Positions 1-8,731 of a stretch of DNA of 64,000 nt are shown piece by piece. The notes under the pieces were generated by a model. The model searched no databases, was not told where the DNA came from, and saw only the letters and a list, made by a program, of their open reading frames with translations. Both the position numbers and the translations under genes were made by a program. Numbering within the stretch: position 1 is the first letter of the stretch; every line of letters starts with the position of its first letter. This DNA comes from Maribacter_C sp947494565. GTDB lineage: Bacteria; Bacteroidota; Bacteroidia; Flavobacteriales; Flavobacteriaceae. The stretch lies in the NCBI RefSeq assembly GCF_047345415.1, contig NZ_JBLFEP010000002.1:248001-312000 (forward strand), given 5' to 3'.

Positions 1-132
1 TAGGTCACCGGTTGATTTTACCGGAACCAATTGCGTTTGATATCCCAAGCTTTCCAGCTGGTCTTTGACGGTAGTTGCCTGCCATAGCGCCAATTCGCTA
101 TCGCGTGTACCGATACGGATTACTTTGGTCAT
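1..132 (-). CDS. hemC: Hydroxymethylbilane synthase (porphobilinogen deaminase), 5' part only
   Basis: The first 44 codons of a gene that runs off the left edge. Read on the minus strand from the ATG at 132, the product begins MTKVIRIGTRDSELALWQA and continues into LVPVKSTGDL, the characteristic N-terminus of hydroxymethylbilane synthase, which condenses four porphobilinogens to the linear tetrapyrrole of haem synthesis in the cytoplasm. Its ATG overlaps the hemA stop codon by 4 nt (ATGA), so the two are translationally coupled in a hemA-hemC operon. The rest of the protein, including the dipyrromethane cofactor cysteine, lies outside the window. Confidence 0.95.
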   Translation of the reverse strand, partial: MTKVIRIGTRDSELALWQATTVKDQLESLGYQTQLVPVKSTGDL

Positions 133-1385
133 TGAGTATCTAGTTCTAGTTGGAAGACTTTGCGTATCAAGGCCAAGCTGGTATCGGCATCGATACTGTC
201 ATCTTTGAGGTGATTGGCGAACTGCTTGGTGATTTTTTGAATAATCCTTTCACTGATAACATCGGCTTGCTTCTCGTTGAAATCGGAGATTTTCTTGGAT
301 TGATAATCCAACTCCTCGTCTTTCATGGTGTTCAACTTCTTTTTCAATGCTTTGATCACAGGTGCAAACTTTCGGGTCTCAAGCCATTGGATGAAGTCGT
401 GTTTGACTTCTTCGATGATGGTCTCCGCATTCGGAATGAATTTTTTTCTGCGCTCAAGGGTGTCATCGGTCATTTTAGAGAGGTGGTCGAGATGTATGAC
501 GGTAACGTTCTCAAGATCTAGAACGTCATCGGAGACATTCTTGGGAATGGATAAATCTAAGATCAATAAAGGTTTTTTGGTATAAATGAGTTCCTTTGAT
601 ATGGTAGGTGCTTGGGCACCAGTAGCTACGATCAAGATATCGCTATTGCGTATTTCGGTTTGAAGATCTCCATAATCCTTTACGAGAAGGTTGAATTTCC
701 CAGCGACTTTTTCGGCCTTGTTCTTCGTGCGATTGATTAGGGTGATATGATTGTTCTTGGTGTGTTTGATGAGATTTTCACAAGTATTTCGACCGATTTT
801 TCCAGTTCCGAACAGTAAAATGTTCTTGTCGGAAACATCGGCCACGGTGTTCATGATGTATTGCACCGAAGCGAAGGCTACCGAGGTAGCCCCTGAGGAG
901 ATCTCGGTTTCGTTCTTGATCCGTTTGCTGGCCTGAATCACAGAATTGGTCAACCGTTCTAAAAAAGGGTTGGCGATACCGATTCTTTTGGATCGATTGA
1001 AACCGGTGCGTAATTGGCTGATGATTTCGAAATCACCCAGAATCTGACTGTCGAGTCCTGTGCCTACTCGAAAGAGATGGCTGATGGCATCGTTATTTTT
1101 AAAAACGTAAGCCACTTCCTGAAATTCCTCCACCGAACCTACAGTATTGTCGCAGAGTAATTTTATGAGTTGAAAAGGGTGCTGTGCAAAACCGTGTAGT
1201 TCTGTGCGATTGCAAGTAGAGGTGACAATCAACCCATCGATTCCCAAGGCCAACGCCTGAGTCAATAACTTATCGGTAGCCTCGCCATCTAAACTGAATT
1301 TCCCCCTGACGTGGGCATCAGCTTTTTGATAACTTAGACCGATAGTATAAAAAGAGTTATGTTTGGAAATATGATAATCTTTCAT
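129..1385 (-). CDS. hemA: Glutamyl-tRNA reductase
   Basis: A 418-aa NADPH-dependent reductase converting glutamyl-tRNA to glutamate-1-semialdehyde, the first committed step of C5-pathway haem synthesis. The catalytic cysteine lies in STCNRTE, followed by an NADPH-binding Rossmann region (LLFGTGKIGRNTCENL) and the helical C-terminal dimerisation domain. An in-frame ATG lies 45 nt upstream, but the one at 1385 (MKDYHISKHNSFYTIGLSY) matches the usual flavobacterial N-terminus and sits 20 nt after a -7-like element, so I chose it. It overlaps hemC by 4 nt downstream and is divergent from an AraC-type regulator, a common arrangement in flavobacteria. Confidence 0.95.
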   Translation of the reverse strand: MKDYHISKHNSFYTIGLSYQKADAHVRGKFSLDGEATDKLLTQALALGIDGLIVTSTCNRTELHGFAQHPFQLIKLLCDNTVGSVEEFQEVAYVFKNNDAISHLFRVGTGLDSQILGDFEIISQLRTGFNRSKRIGIANPFLERLTNSVIQASKRIKNETEISSGATSVAFASVQYIMNTVADVSDKNILLFGTGKIGRNTCENLIKHTKNNHITLINRTKNKAEKVAGKFNLLVKDYGDLQTEIRNSDILIVATGAQAPTISKELIYTKKPLLILDLSIPKNVSDDVLDLENVTVIHLDHLSKMTDDTLERRKKFIPNAETIIEEVKHDFIQWLETRKFAPVIKALKKKLNTMKDEELDYQSKKISDFNEKQADVISERIIQKITKQFANHLKDDSIDADTSLALIRKVFQLELDTQ

Positions 1386-1405
1386 ATATACTTGACAATC
1401 GCCAG

Positions 1406-1413
1406 CAAATGTA
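1406..1413 (-). promoter_or_regulatory. Putative -7 element of the hemA-hemC promoter
   Basis: On the minus strand this octamer reads TACATTTG, an exact match to the Bacteroidota -7 consensus TAnnTTTG. It lies 20 nt upstream of the chosen hemA start. I see no convincing -33 TTG at standard spacing. The 183-nt divergent region shared with the AraC gene is AT-rich and probably holds the regulator's site, but I cannot point to one. Confidence 0.45.
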
Positions 1414-1568
1414 ATAGCATTGTTATTCAAAAAATAACGCTAGCGGAACAATAAATGTCGTTTCGCGTATTTTTAGATATAAATGAATATAAATCGGATG
1501 AAATCCAATACTTTTATAGTAAATACAGCGCTTATCACCCACTCTATTTAGACTCTTTCTAAATAAAA

Positions 1569-2480
1569 ATGAACAAAACCGCTCATTTCATGGAATCAAA
1601 AAATATCGCTCAAGGTTCATTTTCTGAAATTCTTATCGAGGATGGTTTCTTCGTGTTGAAGATTCAAAACGATACTACGCAGGTGCAGAAGGTTACACGT
1701 GCTATCGATAGTTCATATATTCAATTTCATTTTTGCCTTAAAGGAAGTTCAAAATTCATTTTCAACGACGGACACTATGCTTTGGATGTCTCCGAGGAGA
1801 ATTCGCTCTTGCTGTACAATACACAAATGGATTTACCCCTTAACCTGGAATTGCCCCCAAATTCCTGGTTGGTATCCGTGGTGATGACCATTCGGAAGTT
1901 TCATTCGCTCTTTTCACGTGAGGCCGACTACATTCCTTTTTTGAGCAAGGAGAACAGCGACAAAAAGTATTACTCCCAAGAAGGTTTTAGTCCGGCCATA
2001 GCCGTTATTTTAAGCCAAATGATTAACTATAACTTGCATCCTTCCATTAAAACACTGTATATCAAGGGTAAGGTCTATGAACTGATTTCGCTCTATTTCA
2101 ATAAAAGTGATGATGCTGATATTGAGCAATGTCCATTTTTGGTAGATGAAGACAACGTGAGGCGCATTCGGCAGGCGAAGGAAATCATGATATCAAGAAT
2201 GGCAGAGCCGCCGACCTTGGCCGAACTTTCAGAGGAAATAGGGTTGAGTTTGAAGAAATTAAAGGAAGGATTCAAGCAAATTTATGGAGACTCCGTGTTC
2301 AGTTTTCTTTTCGATTACAAAATGGAATACGCCCGTAAAATGTTGGAAACCCAAAAATACAATGTCAATGAGGTGGGCCTGCGCGTAGGGTATAGTACGG
2401 CGAGCCATTTTATCTCGGCCTTTAAAAAGAAATATGGTACTACACCTAAGAAGTATCTTATGGGATTAGCGACCAGTTAA
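1569..2480 (+). CDS. AraC-family transcriptional regulator divergent from hemA
   Basis: A 303-aa regulator with an N-terminal effector/dimerisation region (about 1-190, beta-rich, cupin-like) and a C-terminal pair of AraC helix-turn-helix motifs (about 205-300), ending in the typical ...VGYSTASHFISAFKKKYGTTPKKYL signature, of which the core is the second HTH. No membrane segments are visible. It is divergent from hemA, a position AraC proteins often occupy in Flavobacteriaceae, and so may control haem synthesis or iron acquisition. That role is inferred from context only. The start MNKTAHFMESKNIAQGS is the first ATG of the frame; M8 is an alternative. Confidence 0.85.
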   Translation: MNKTAHFMESKNIAQGSFSEILIEDGFFVLKIQNDTTQVQKVTRAIDSSYIQFHFCLKGSSKFIFNDGHYALDVSEENSLLLYNTQMDLPLNLELPPNSWLVSVVMTIRKFHSLFSREADYIPFLSKENSDKKYYSQEGFSPAIAVILSQMINYNLHPSIKTLYIKGKVYELISLYFNKSDDADIEQCPFLVDEDNVRRIRQAKEIMISRMAEPPTLAELSEEIGLSLKKLKEGFKQIYGDSVFSFLFDYKMEYARKMLETQKYNVNEVGLRVGYSTASHFISAFKKKYGTTPKKYLMGLATS

Positions 2481-2491
2481 TAGCAGCTCGA

Positions 2492-2866
2492 ATGAACCTG
2501 AATCAGATTACAGTTCCTTCAATTGACGTGGCCAAAGCGATTTCTTTTTATGAAAAACTAGGGCTTCGTCTGATTGTCAAAGCCTTGCCCCATTATGCCC
2601 GATTCGAATGCCCCGAGGGAGACGGTACTTTTTCTATCCATCAGGTCGATGAACTTCCAAAGGGAGAAGGGATTTATGTTTATTTTGAATGTACCGATTT
2701 AGATGAACAGGTCGCCAATTTAATGGAAAAAGGAATTGCGTTTGACGAACCAGCAACGGATAGACCTTGGCTATGGCGCGAAGCACGTTTACGGGATTTG
2801 GACCGCAATCGCATTATTTTGTTCTATGGAGGGGTGAATAGAAAAAGTCCACCCTGGAGGATATAG
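2492..2866 (+). CDS. VOC-superfamily (glyoxalase/bleomycin-resistance-like) protein
   Basis: A 124-aa single-domain protein of two betaalphabetabetabeta units: NQITVPSIDVAKAISFYEKLGL opens the first, and the second runs from about residue 65 to LRDLDRNRIILFYGG. This is the usual size and layout of small cytoplasmic VOC metalloenzymes or ligand-binding proteins. The substrate cannot be read from sequence; such proteins include lactoylglutathione lyases, dioxygenases and antibiotic sequestrants. It begins 11 nt after the AraC gene and is probably cotranscribed with it. A second VOC protein lies at 19.4 kb but is only distantly similar. Confidence 0.8.
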   Translation: MNLNQITVPSIDVAKAISFYEKLGLRLIVKALPHYARFECPEGDGTFSIHQVDELPKGEGIYVYFECTDLDEQVANLMEKGIAFDEPATDRPWLWREARLRDLDRNRIILFYGGVNRKSPPWRI

Positions 2867-2908
2867 CAGGGAGACGTGTCGAATGAAGTGACAATCTCAT
2901 AAGGCGCA

Positions 2909-3745
2909 TCAAGCACCTTTTCGTCCCAAAAAGGATTTCACAAAGGCATCTTCACTCATCAAGAATTTCTCTGGACTATCGCCGATGAGCTTTTTGAAGT
3001 CACTGATAAAATGGGACTGGTCATAGTAGCCGTATTCCAATGCCAATGCCAACAAGCCCTTAGCTTCGGTAGTATTGATAATCTCGAAAATGCTATTTAA
3101 CTGTACGACCTTACAGAAGTATTTGGGCGGCACTCCTATGATTTCCTTAAAAGTACGCCCATAATGACGAAGACTAAGATTGGCTTTTTCCGCTAGTTCG
3201 GAAATAGCGACGCTACCATTGTTTTTGTATATTTCATCTATAGTCAAATCAAGCCAGGGAAGAGCACTTAGACGATTGGTCTCCAACGTTTCCAATAGCT
3301 TCAAAAGCACCGGAACCCTATCGATGTTCGACTCACATTCCGCTAGTACCTTAAGTGTTTTATTGGCATTGAACAAGTTGGTGCTTTCAAGTGACTCCCA
3401 CTTATTTAAAAAAGAAGCCCCCTTCAGATGAAACAGATAGTAGGGTGCCGTCGGATGTAATAAAAACCCGATTTGACCAAAATAACCATCGATTTCCATT
3501 TTAGGGATGGTGCCATAAATCTGTCCAGCAAGGTTTAAACGCGAGGGAGCAACACTCGAGTTCTTTTTGACATGCAACCAAGGTAAATCACCGTAGACAT
3601 GAATCAAAACCGGAAATCCGTTCGGAAGAATAGGGAAAGTGACCTTGACCTTTTCATGGGTAGCCCCGTGAATTCCGGCAATTACGAATGGTCGTAATCT
3701 TTCGGGGATGTCACATTCCAGCTTTTCGGCAAATTTTTTAATCAT
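2909..3745 (-). CDS. AraC-family transcriptional regulator (DUF6597-like N-terminus)
   Basis: A 278-aa protein. The N-terminal ~150 residues contain PERLRPFVIAGIHGATHE and GQIYGTIPKMEIDGYFGQIGFLLHPTAP split across beta segments, reminiscent of the DUF6597 ligand-sensing domain often fused to AraC DNA-binding domains. The C-terminal ~100 residues (from about 175) are a double HTH ending YGYYDQSHFISDFKKLIGDSP. It is convergent with the VOC gene and divergent from the hybrid two-component gene. The target is unknown; self-regulation or regulation of its divergent neighbour is the usual possibility. Confidence 0.8.
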   Translation of the reverse strand: MIKKFAEKLECDIPERLRPFVIAGIHGATHEKVKVTFPILPNGFPVLIHVYGDLPWLHVKKNSSVAPSRLNLAGQIYGTIPKMEIDGYFGQIGFLLHPTAPYYLFHLKGASFLNKWESLESTNLFNANKTLKVLAECESNIDRVPVLLKLLETLETNRLSALPWLDLTIDEIYKNNGSVAISELAEKANLSLRHYGRTFKEIIGVPPKYFCKVVQLNSIFEIINTTEAKGLLALALEYGYYDQSHFISDFKKLIGDSPEKFLMSEDAFVKSFLGRKGA

Positions 3746-3849
3746 TTGAAGGAACTACAGTAAAGATTTTAATATACTAATAAATGTCCATTTCTTCCTA
3801 TACAAGAAAACATTCAAGGCTTATCTTAGGCTCAGAGAACAATTTAAAA

Positions 3850-6800
3850 ATGCCAATTTCTAGAAGCTCAATACCATTTTTTCTTTTTTGCGTACTCTTG
3901 GTCTGCTCCTACTCAAAGCAATTGCAGGGGCAAGAACAATTCAGTTTTCGTCAATTAAGCGTAAAAGAAGGATTGTCACAGAACAGTGTGGTTTCCATAG
4001 CACAAGATAGTACCGGTTTTTTATGGCTGGCAACACAAGACGGCCTGAATAAGTATGACGGCAGGCAATTCACTACTTACCCCTTTCAGTTTACGGATAT
4101 CACCAGACCTACCTACAGCAAATTGGGCAGTATCTATACGGATAGAACAGGTGTCGTTTGGGTAATACCCGATGACCATTTGGTCTACAGTTATGATGAA
4201 ACCAAAGATTCTTTCAATGATGTTCAGGGAGTGACCCAAGCGAGTACGGTATTTCAAGATTCTGAGGGCACCCACTGGTTTGGCACGTTCAATGGCGAAA
4301 TACATTTTATGACCAAGGACGGTAGGGTGCGTGAATTACCACTTTCCCTAGCCTCTGGCCACAGTATTTATGATATATCCGATCTAAACGAAAACGAGGT
4401 GTATGTGCTGACGAACCGGAACCTTATTCAGATTGATGCCAAGACCAAGCAAACTCGGATAATTGCGCCCAAAGTGTTGTTGGGAGAGGCCCTGGCTGCC
4501 GACTTTAGTGCAATGGTAAAAACAAACGATGAAAGAATCTGGATAGGTACATTTGGTGACGGCCTCTACTTTATGAAACCTGGAAGCCAGTACATGGAAC
4601 GTGTTGACCCCAATGAATTTGAAGGATACCTACCCAGTAACCTCAACATCTTGGATTTATATTTCGACTCAAAGCAGCGCCTATGGGTTACTACCTATGG
4701 TAGCGGATTGATGATGCTCGATTTCAAGAAAAAAACGGTTCAACAATTCAAGGCCGAAAAGAACAATCCCAAGGCGCTGCATTATAATGACATCCTGTGT
4801 GCTTATGAAGATAATTCGGGGACCCTTTGGTTCGGCACCGATGGAGCAGGAACAAGTTATTACGATGCCTATTTAGAAAAGTTCAATTCCTATACCAATT
4901 ACCAAACACCGGAAAACATTAATATAGATGTCGTGCGGGCCCTTACGGTAGATAGCGAATCCGCCATTTGGATCGGCACTTCCGGTAAGGGATTAACCCA
5001 GTTTGAACCCAGATACAATAGCTGGACAACCTACACTTCAATGAATTCCGACATTTCGTCAAATCGTATCATGAGTTTACATTATGATGCTGATGGAGCA
5101 CTGTGGATCGGTACGCAAGGAGGGGGACTATCTATACTGGAGAACCAACAATTTCAAACCTACAACCGTACGAGTGCTGTTTCGTTGCCTGCAATGACGA
5201 TCTGGACCATTTTTGAGGACAGCAGGCATCGTGTTTGGCTCGGTACGCGAGACGAAGGTCTGCTGCAGTTTGATACTTCGGATGGGGTATTGGGGTCGTA
5301 TCAGGATTTTGCCGTTGGGGACTCTCTCGTTAGCCGGAAAAACATTCGCGTGATCATTGAAGATCCCCATGGCAATTTTTGGCTGGGCACGGATAACCAG
5401 GGCCTTGTAAAGTTTAATCCGAATACTGGGGAATCAGAAGTTTTTATGACCGGAGCGGATAAGAATACCATCTCGGGCAACGGAATTAAATCTTTGTTTT
5501 ATGATCAGGACGGAGTGTTGTGGGTTGGTACGTCTGGCAAGGGTTTAAATGCGCTAGACATCACTTCCGGAAAATTTGAAAACTATACGACAGCTGACGG
5601 ACTTTCAAATAATGTCATCTATGGCATCTTGCCAGATGAACAAGGCCATCTTTGGCTTAGTTCCAATAAAGGAATTACCCGGTTCACCCCTCCAAAGAAA
5701 GGCAATGGGGCTCTGGGTATCGTGAACTATGATAATTATGATGCCTTGGCGACCGAATTCAATACAGGTGCTTATTTTAAAGGTGAAGATGGGCAACTAT
5801 ATTTTGGTGGTCTTGAGGGGCTGTATTGGTTTAATCCGGAGCACATCAGTCAGAGTACATTCTTGCCTCCTACGGTCATTACGGATTTTAAGGTCTTGAA
5901 TCAAGATAGATCAATACATTCCGATACCTTGTTGGCTTACGATGAGAACACCATCGACCTTTCCTTTTCAAGCCTCCAGTTTTCGGAACCGGAAAAGAAC
6001 CAATATCGATATCGCTTGGTGCCTTATGAGGAGAATTGGGTGACCTCGGGCAACAAGAATTTTGTGCGATATACACATTTGCCCCCCGATGCGTACGAAT
6101 TTCAGGTCATCTCAAGTAATTATGATGGCCAATGGAATGATAGCCCTGAACGTTTTAATTTTACTATTTCTGCTCCTTGGTACTTCAATACATGGTCGAA
6201 AATAGGATACGCCTTACTTTTTATACTTACCGGTATAGTGATATACCGCTATCTGAAGTGGCGATGGAAAATGCAACTTGACCTCCAATTAAAAGAGGAA
6301 GAAGCTCATCGGCTGAAGGAGCTTAATGCATATAAGTCGAAGATTTACACCGAGATCGCCCACGAATTTCGCACGCCACTTACATTGATTGCAGGCCCTG
6401 TGGAATCAAAACTTTCCGAACCGGGCCTTTCGGAATCGGATATGTCAAGATTTTCGATGATCGAACGCAATACCTCACGCCTTACCAACTTGGTGGATCA
6501 GCTACTGCAATTGGCGAAGCTCGAGGAGGGCGAGTTTGAACTTCAAAAAGAATGGGGCGATCTCGGACTTTTTCTCAAATCGACCGCTTCTTCCTTTGCG
6601 TATGAGGCCAAACAGCAAAAAGTACACTATCAGTATGAGGTTGAAGACGTACCCCTGGCGTTCTATGATCAAGATGCGTTGGACAAAATCGTCGTCAACC
6701 TTATTTCCAATGCCCTTAAATATGGTCGAAAAGAAGGAAGATGTGAATTTTCGGCTAACCTTGATACAAATGTCTTGTATATAAGGGTCGAAAACGATAC

Positions 6801-7806
6801 CGATGGCGATATTGGCGATGTGCAAAAATTGTTTGAGCGTTTCTACCAAAAGGATAAAAGTTCTAAAGGGGCTGGCATTGGACTCTCCCTAGTGAAGGAA
6901 TTGGTAAAATTATACCATGGGGAAATCCGAGTGCAACAAGATAACCATAAGATGGTATTCAACGTAAAACTTCCCATAACGGTCAAAGAACCTGAAATCA
7001 ATATAGGGCAGGCCAATGAAAGGGGTGTGGTCGAGTCTACTAAGGATGTACCTATTTTACTGGTGGTAGAGGACAATGCCGATGTGCGGGATTTTATTGC
7101 AACGGAATTCGGCAAATCGTACAGGATACTACAGGCCGAAAATGGACGGAAAGGGGTGCAAATAGCTTTTGAGGAGATTCCCGATATCATCATATCCGAT
7201 GTAAAAATGCCTGTTCAAGATGGTATTTGGTTGTGCAATACCTTGAAAACAGATGAGCGCACCAGCCATATCCCTATTGTTTTGTTGACGGCAAGTACGG
7301 CCAGAAAAAATGAACTTGAGGGTTTAAAAGCTGGAGCCGACGATTATGTCACCAAACCTTTTAAGATCAAAATATTGGAAAAACGGGTTTCCAATTTGAT
7401 CAGCTCCCGGAAATTATTACGTGAACGCTACGTTCAAGAGGGGTTTGTCACACCTAAGGAGATTGCCATTACCCCTACCGATGAGGCCTTTTTAACCAAA
7501 GTACAAGACATCATGGATGAGCACTTGGCGGATACCGAGTTCAATACGGCCCAGTTCAGCCGTTCAATAGGTATGAGTCGCATGCAATTGCACCGAAAAC
7601 TGATGGCATACACCGGCCTTTCCACTTCCGCCTTTATTCGTTCGCAGCGTTTGAAGCAGGCGGTGTATATTTTAAAGACTTCAGATGCTACCATCAATGA
7701 AGTTGCCTATACCGTGGGCTTCAATACTCCTAGTTACTTTATCAAATGTTTCAAGGAAACCTACAAAAAAACCCCAATGGAGTATCTTCAAAATTCTGAT
7801 AATTAG
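3850..7806 (+). CDS. Hybrid two-component system protein (propeller-YYY-HK-REC-AraC)
   Basis: A one-protein signalling system of 1318 aa. Order: signal peptide (MPISRSSIPFFLFCVLLVCS), a periplasmic beta-propeller region built of repeated blades with W-(I/L/F)-G-T motifs (about 25-710), a YYY domain, one membrane span (about 786-804), HisKA with phospho-acceptor H838 in AHEFRTPLTLI, HATPase (GAGIGLSLVKEL), a receiver with D1117 in ISDVKMPVQDG, and a C-terminal AraC HTH. This is the HTCS architecture that in Bacteroidota usually senses oligosaccharides and activates PUL genes. A start at 3784 is possible, but it would put 22 charged residues before the signal peptide and leave only 38 nt to the divergent gene. 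No SusC/SusD or glycoside hydrolase lies nearby. Confidence 0.93.
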   Translation: MPISRSSIPFFLFCVLLVCSYSKQLQGQEQFSFRQLSVKEGLSQNSVVSIAQDSTGFLWLATQDGLNKYDGRQFTTYPFQFTDITRPTYSKLGSIYTDRTGVVWVIPDDHLVYSYDETKDSFNDVQGVTQASTVFQDSEGTHWFGTFNGEIHFMTKDGRVRELPLSLASGHSIYDISDLNENEVYVLTNRNLIQIDAKTKQTRIIAPKVLLGEALAADFSAMVKTNDERIWIGTFGDGLYFMKPGSQYMERVDPNEFEGYLPSNLNILDLYFDSKQRLWVTTYGSGLMMLDFKKKTVQQFKAEKNNPKALHYNDILCAYEDNSGTLWFGTDGAGTSYYDAYLEKFNSYTNYQTPENINIDVVRALTVDSESAIWIGTSGKGLTQFEPRYNSWTTYTSMNSDISSNRIMSLHYDADGALWIGTQGGGLSILENQQFQTYNRTSAVSLPAMTIWTIFEDSRHRVWLGTRDEGLLQFDTSDGVLGSYQDFAVGDSLVSRKNIRVIIEDPHGNFWLGTDNQGLVKFNPNTGESEVFMTGADKNTISGNGIKSLFYDQDGVLWVGTSGKGLNALDITSGKFENYTTADGLSNNVIYGILPDEQGHLWLSSNKGITRFTPPKKGNGALGIVNYDNYDALATEFNTGAYFKGEDGQLYFGGLEGLYWFNPEHISQSTFLPPTVITDFKVLNQDRSIHSDTLLAYDENTIDLSFSSLQFSEPEKNQYRYRLVPYEENWVTSGNKNFVRYTHLPPDAYEFQVISSNYDGQWNDSPERFNFTISAPWYFNTWSKIGYALLFILTGIVIYRYLKWRWKMQLDLQLKEEEAHRLKELNAYKSKIYTEIAHEFRTPLTLIAGPVESKLSEPGLSESDMSRFSMIERNTSRLTNLVDQLLQLAKLEEGEFELQKEWGDLGLFLKSTASSFAYEAKQQKVHYQYEVEDVPLAFYDQDALDKIVVNLISNALKYGRKEGRCEFSANLDTNVLYIRVENDTDGDIGDVQKLFERFYQKDKSSKGAGIGLSLVKELVKLYHGEIRVQQDNHKMVFNVKLPITVKEPEINIGQANERGVVESTKDVPILLVVEDNADVRDFIATEFGKSYRILQAENGRKGVQIAFEEIPDIIISDVKMPVQDGIWLCNTLKTDERTSHIPIVLLTASTARKNELEGLKAGADDYVTKPFKIKILEKRVSNLISSRKLLRERYVQEGFVTPKEIAITPTDEAFLTKVQDIMDEHLADTEFNTAQFSRSIGMSRMQLHRKLMAYTGLSTSAFIRSQRLKQAVYILKTSDATINEVAYTVGFNTPSYFIKCFKETYKKTPMEYLQNSDN

Positions 7807-7878
7807 ACACTTATAATTGGTGTTACATTTCTTCTACACTTTGTTACATATGGGCTATCGTTTCTAATTTACTCCAAA

Positions 7879-7886
7879 TACTTTTG
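7879..7886 (+). promoter_or_regulatory. Putative -7 element upstream of the 7.9 kb small-protein operon
   Basis: TACTTTTG matches TAnnTTTG exactly and lies 48 nt before the lipoprotein start at 7935, in the 128-nt gap after the hybrid sensor gene. I see no clear -33 element. It is a plausible promoter for the four small genes that follow. Confidence 0.35.
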
Positions 7887-7934
7887 ATTCCAGAGCATTG
7901 AAAACAGAATCATGAGCACAAAAACCATATCAAA

Positions 7935-8273
7935 ATGAAAAACAAATTCTCAACTAAAATATGCCTTGCCATTGCGCTATTGAGTACCATCGCATGTGAT
8001 GAAGACAATCCTTTGAATCCACTGGATGTCTGTGCCGATGGAGTAGGTTGGACAGAAGCAGTATCTACAGAATTGAACGCCTACAATCAAGCATCACAGG
8101 CCTATAATGAGGAACCAACATCGGAAAATTGCGCAGCCGTCAAGACAAGTGCCAAAAACTATTTTGACGCGTTGGGCGATGCGCTTGAATGTGTTCCTTC
8201 GGCAAGTAGGGCAGATATTGATAGTGCAATTAAAGAGGCAAAAGACGAAGTTGATCGGGAGAGTTGCGATTGA
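7935..8273 (+). CDS. Small lipoprotein of unknown function
   Basis: A 112-aa protein with a lipoprotein signal (basic N-terminus, hydrophobic core, LSTIAC lipobox around Cys21) followed by an acidic tail, suggesting a sorted outer-membrane or periplasmic lipoprotein. The mature part is helical and acidic, with four more cysteines (C33, C66, C81 and C111, just before the end), possibly forming disulfides. I do not recognise the family. Its stop codon overlaps the next start (TGATG), so it is coupled to the following gene. It lies just after the hybrid two-component gene and could be a target of it, but that is only positional. Confidence 0.7.
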   Translation: MKNKFSTKICLAIALLSTIACDEDNPLNPLDVCADGVGWTEAVSTELNAYNQASQAYNEEPTSENCAAVKTSAKNYFDALGDALECVPSASRADIDSAIKEAKDEVDRESCD

Positions 8274-8731
8274 TGGTCATACTCAAAATGCCCAGACCCT
8301 TGATTGGAAATACAACTTTTTTATATGTGCTTTTACTAGTATCCTTTAACCTTTTGGCCCAGGCGCAAACAAAGACGACAAAGGAAACCAAGCTTATCGT
8401 CATTGTATCGTCCGATGGGGAAATCACGGCGCTCGAACTTTTTGAAAATGATAAAAGCAATAGAAAAAGACTCTTGGAAATATACCCTGAAAGCGCTTAT
8501 TTTTTGGGCACTTTGGTCGGTCGGTACCAAATGAACGGAACCCATGTCGTACCCGTACCCGAATCAACGGTGAAAGTGTTCAAGGGCCATAAGCTATTCT
8601 CGGAGAAAGGTTTTTCCAAGGGGGAAGATTTTGAAAAAGGAAATGATATCATATTGGGTGAAGTAAGGGCCTTGATACTTGAGCATAGCAAGGCAGAACT
8701 AATTTTAAAAATAACGAATAATGAAAACTAA
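8273..8731 (+). CDS. Secreted or membrane-anchored protein of unknown function
   Basis: A 152-aa product from the ATG at 8273, which overlaps the preceding stop codon in TGATG; the frame opens at a TTG three codons earlier, but the coupled ATG is more likely. A short basic stretch is followed by a hydrophobic segment (TFLYVLLLVSFNLLAQAQ), a signal peptide probably cleaved after AQA. The mature domain of about 120 residues mixes strands and helices (TKLIVIVSSDGEITALELF; VPESTVKVFKGHKLF) with no family I recognise. It overlaps the next gene by 11 nt. The operon-like packing supports it as a real gene. Confidence 0.65.
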   Translation: MVILKMPRPLIGNTTFLYVLLLVSFNLLAQAQTKTTKETKLIVIVSSDGEITALELFENDKSNRKRLLEIYPESAYFLGTLVGRYQMNGTHVVPVPESTVKVFKGHKLFSEKGFSKGEDFEKGNDIILGEVRALILEHSKAELILKITNNEN

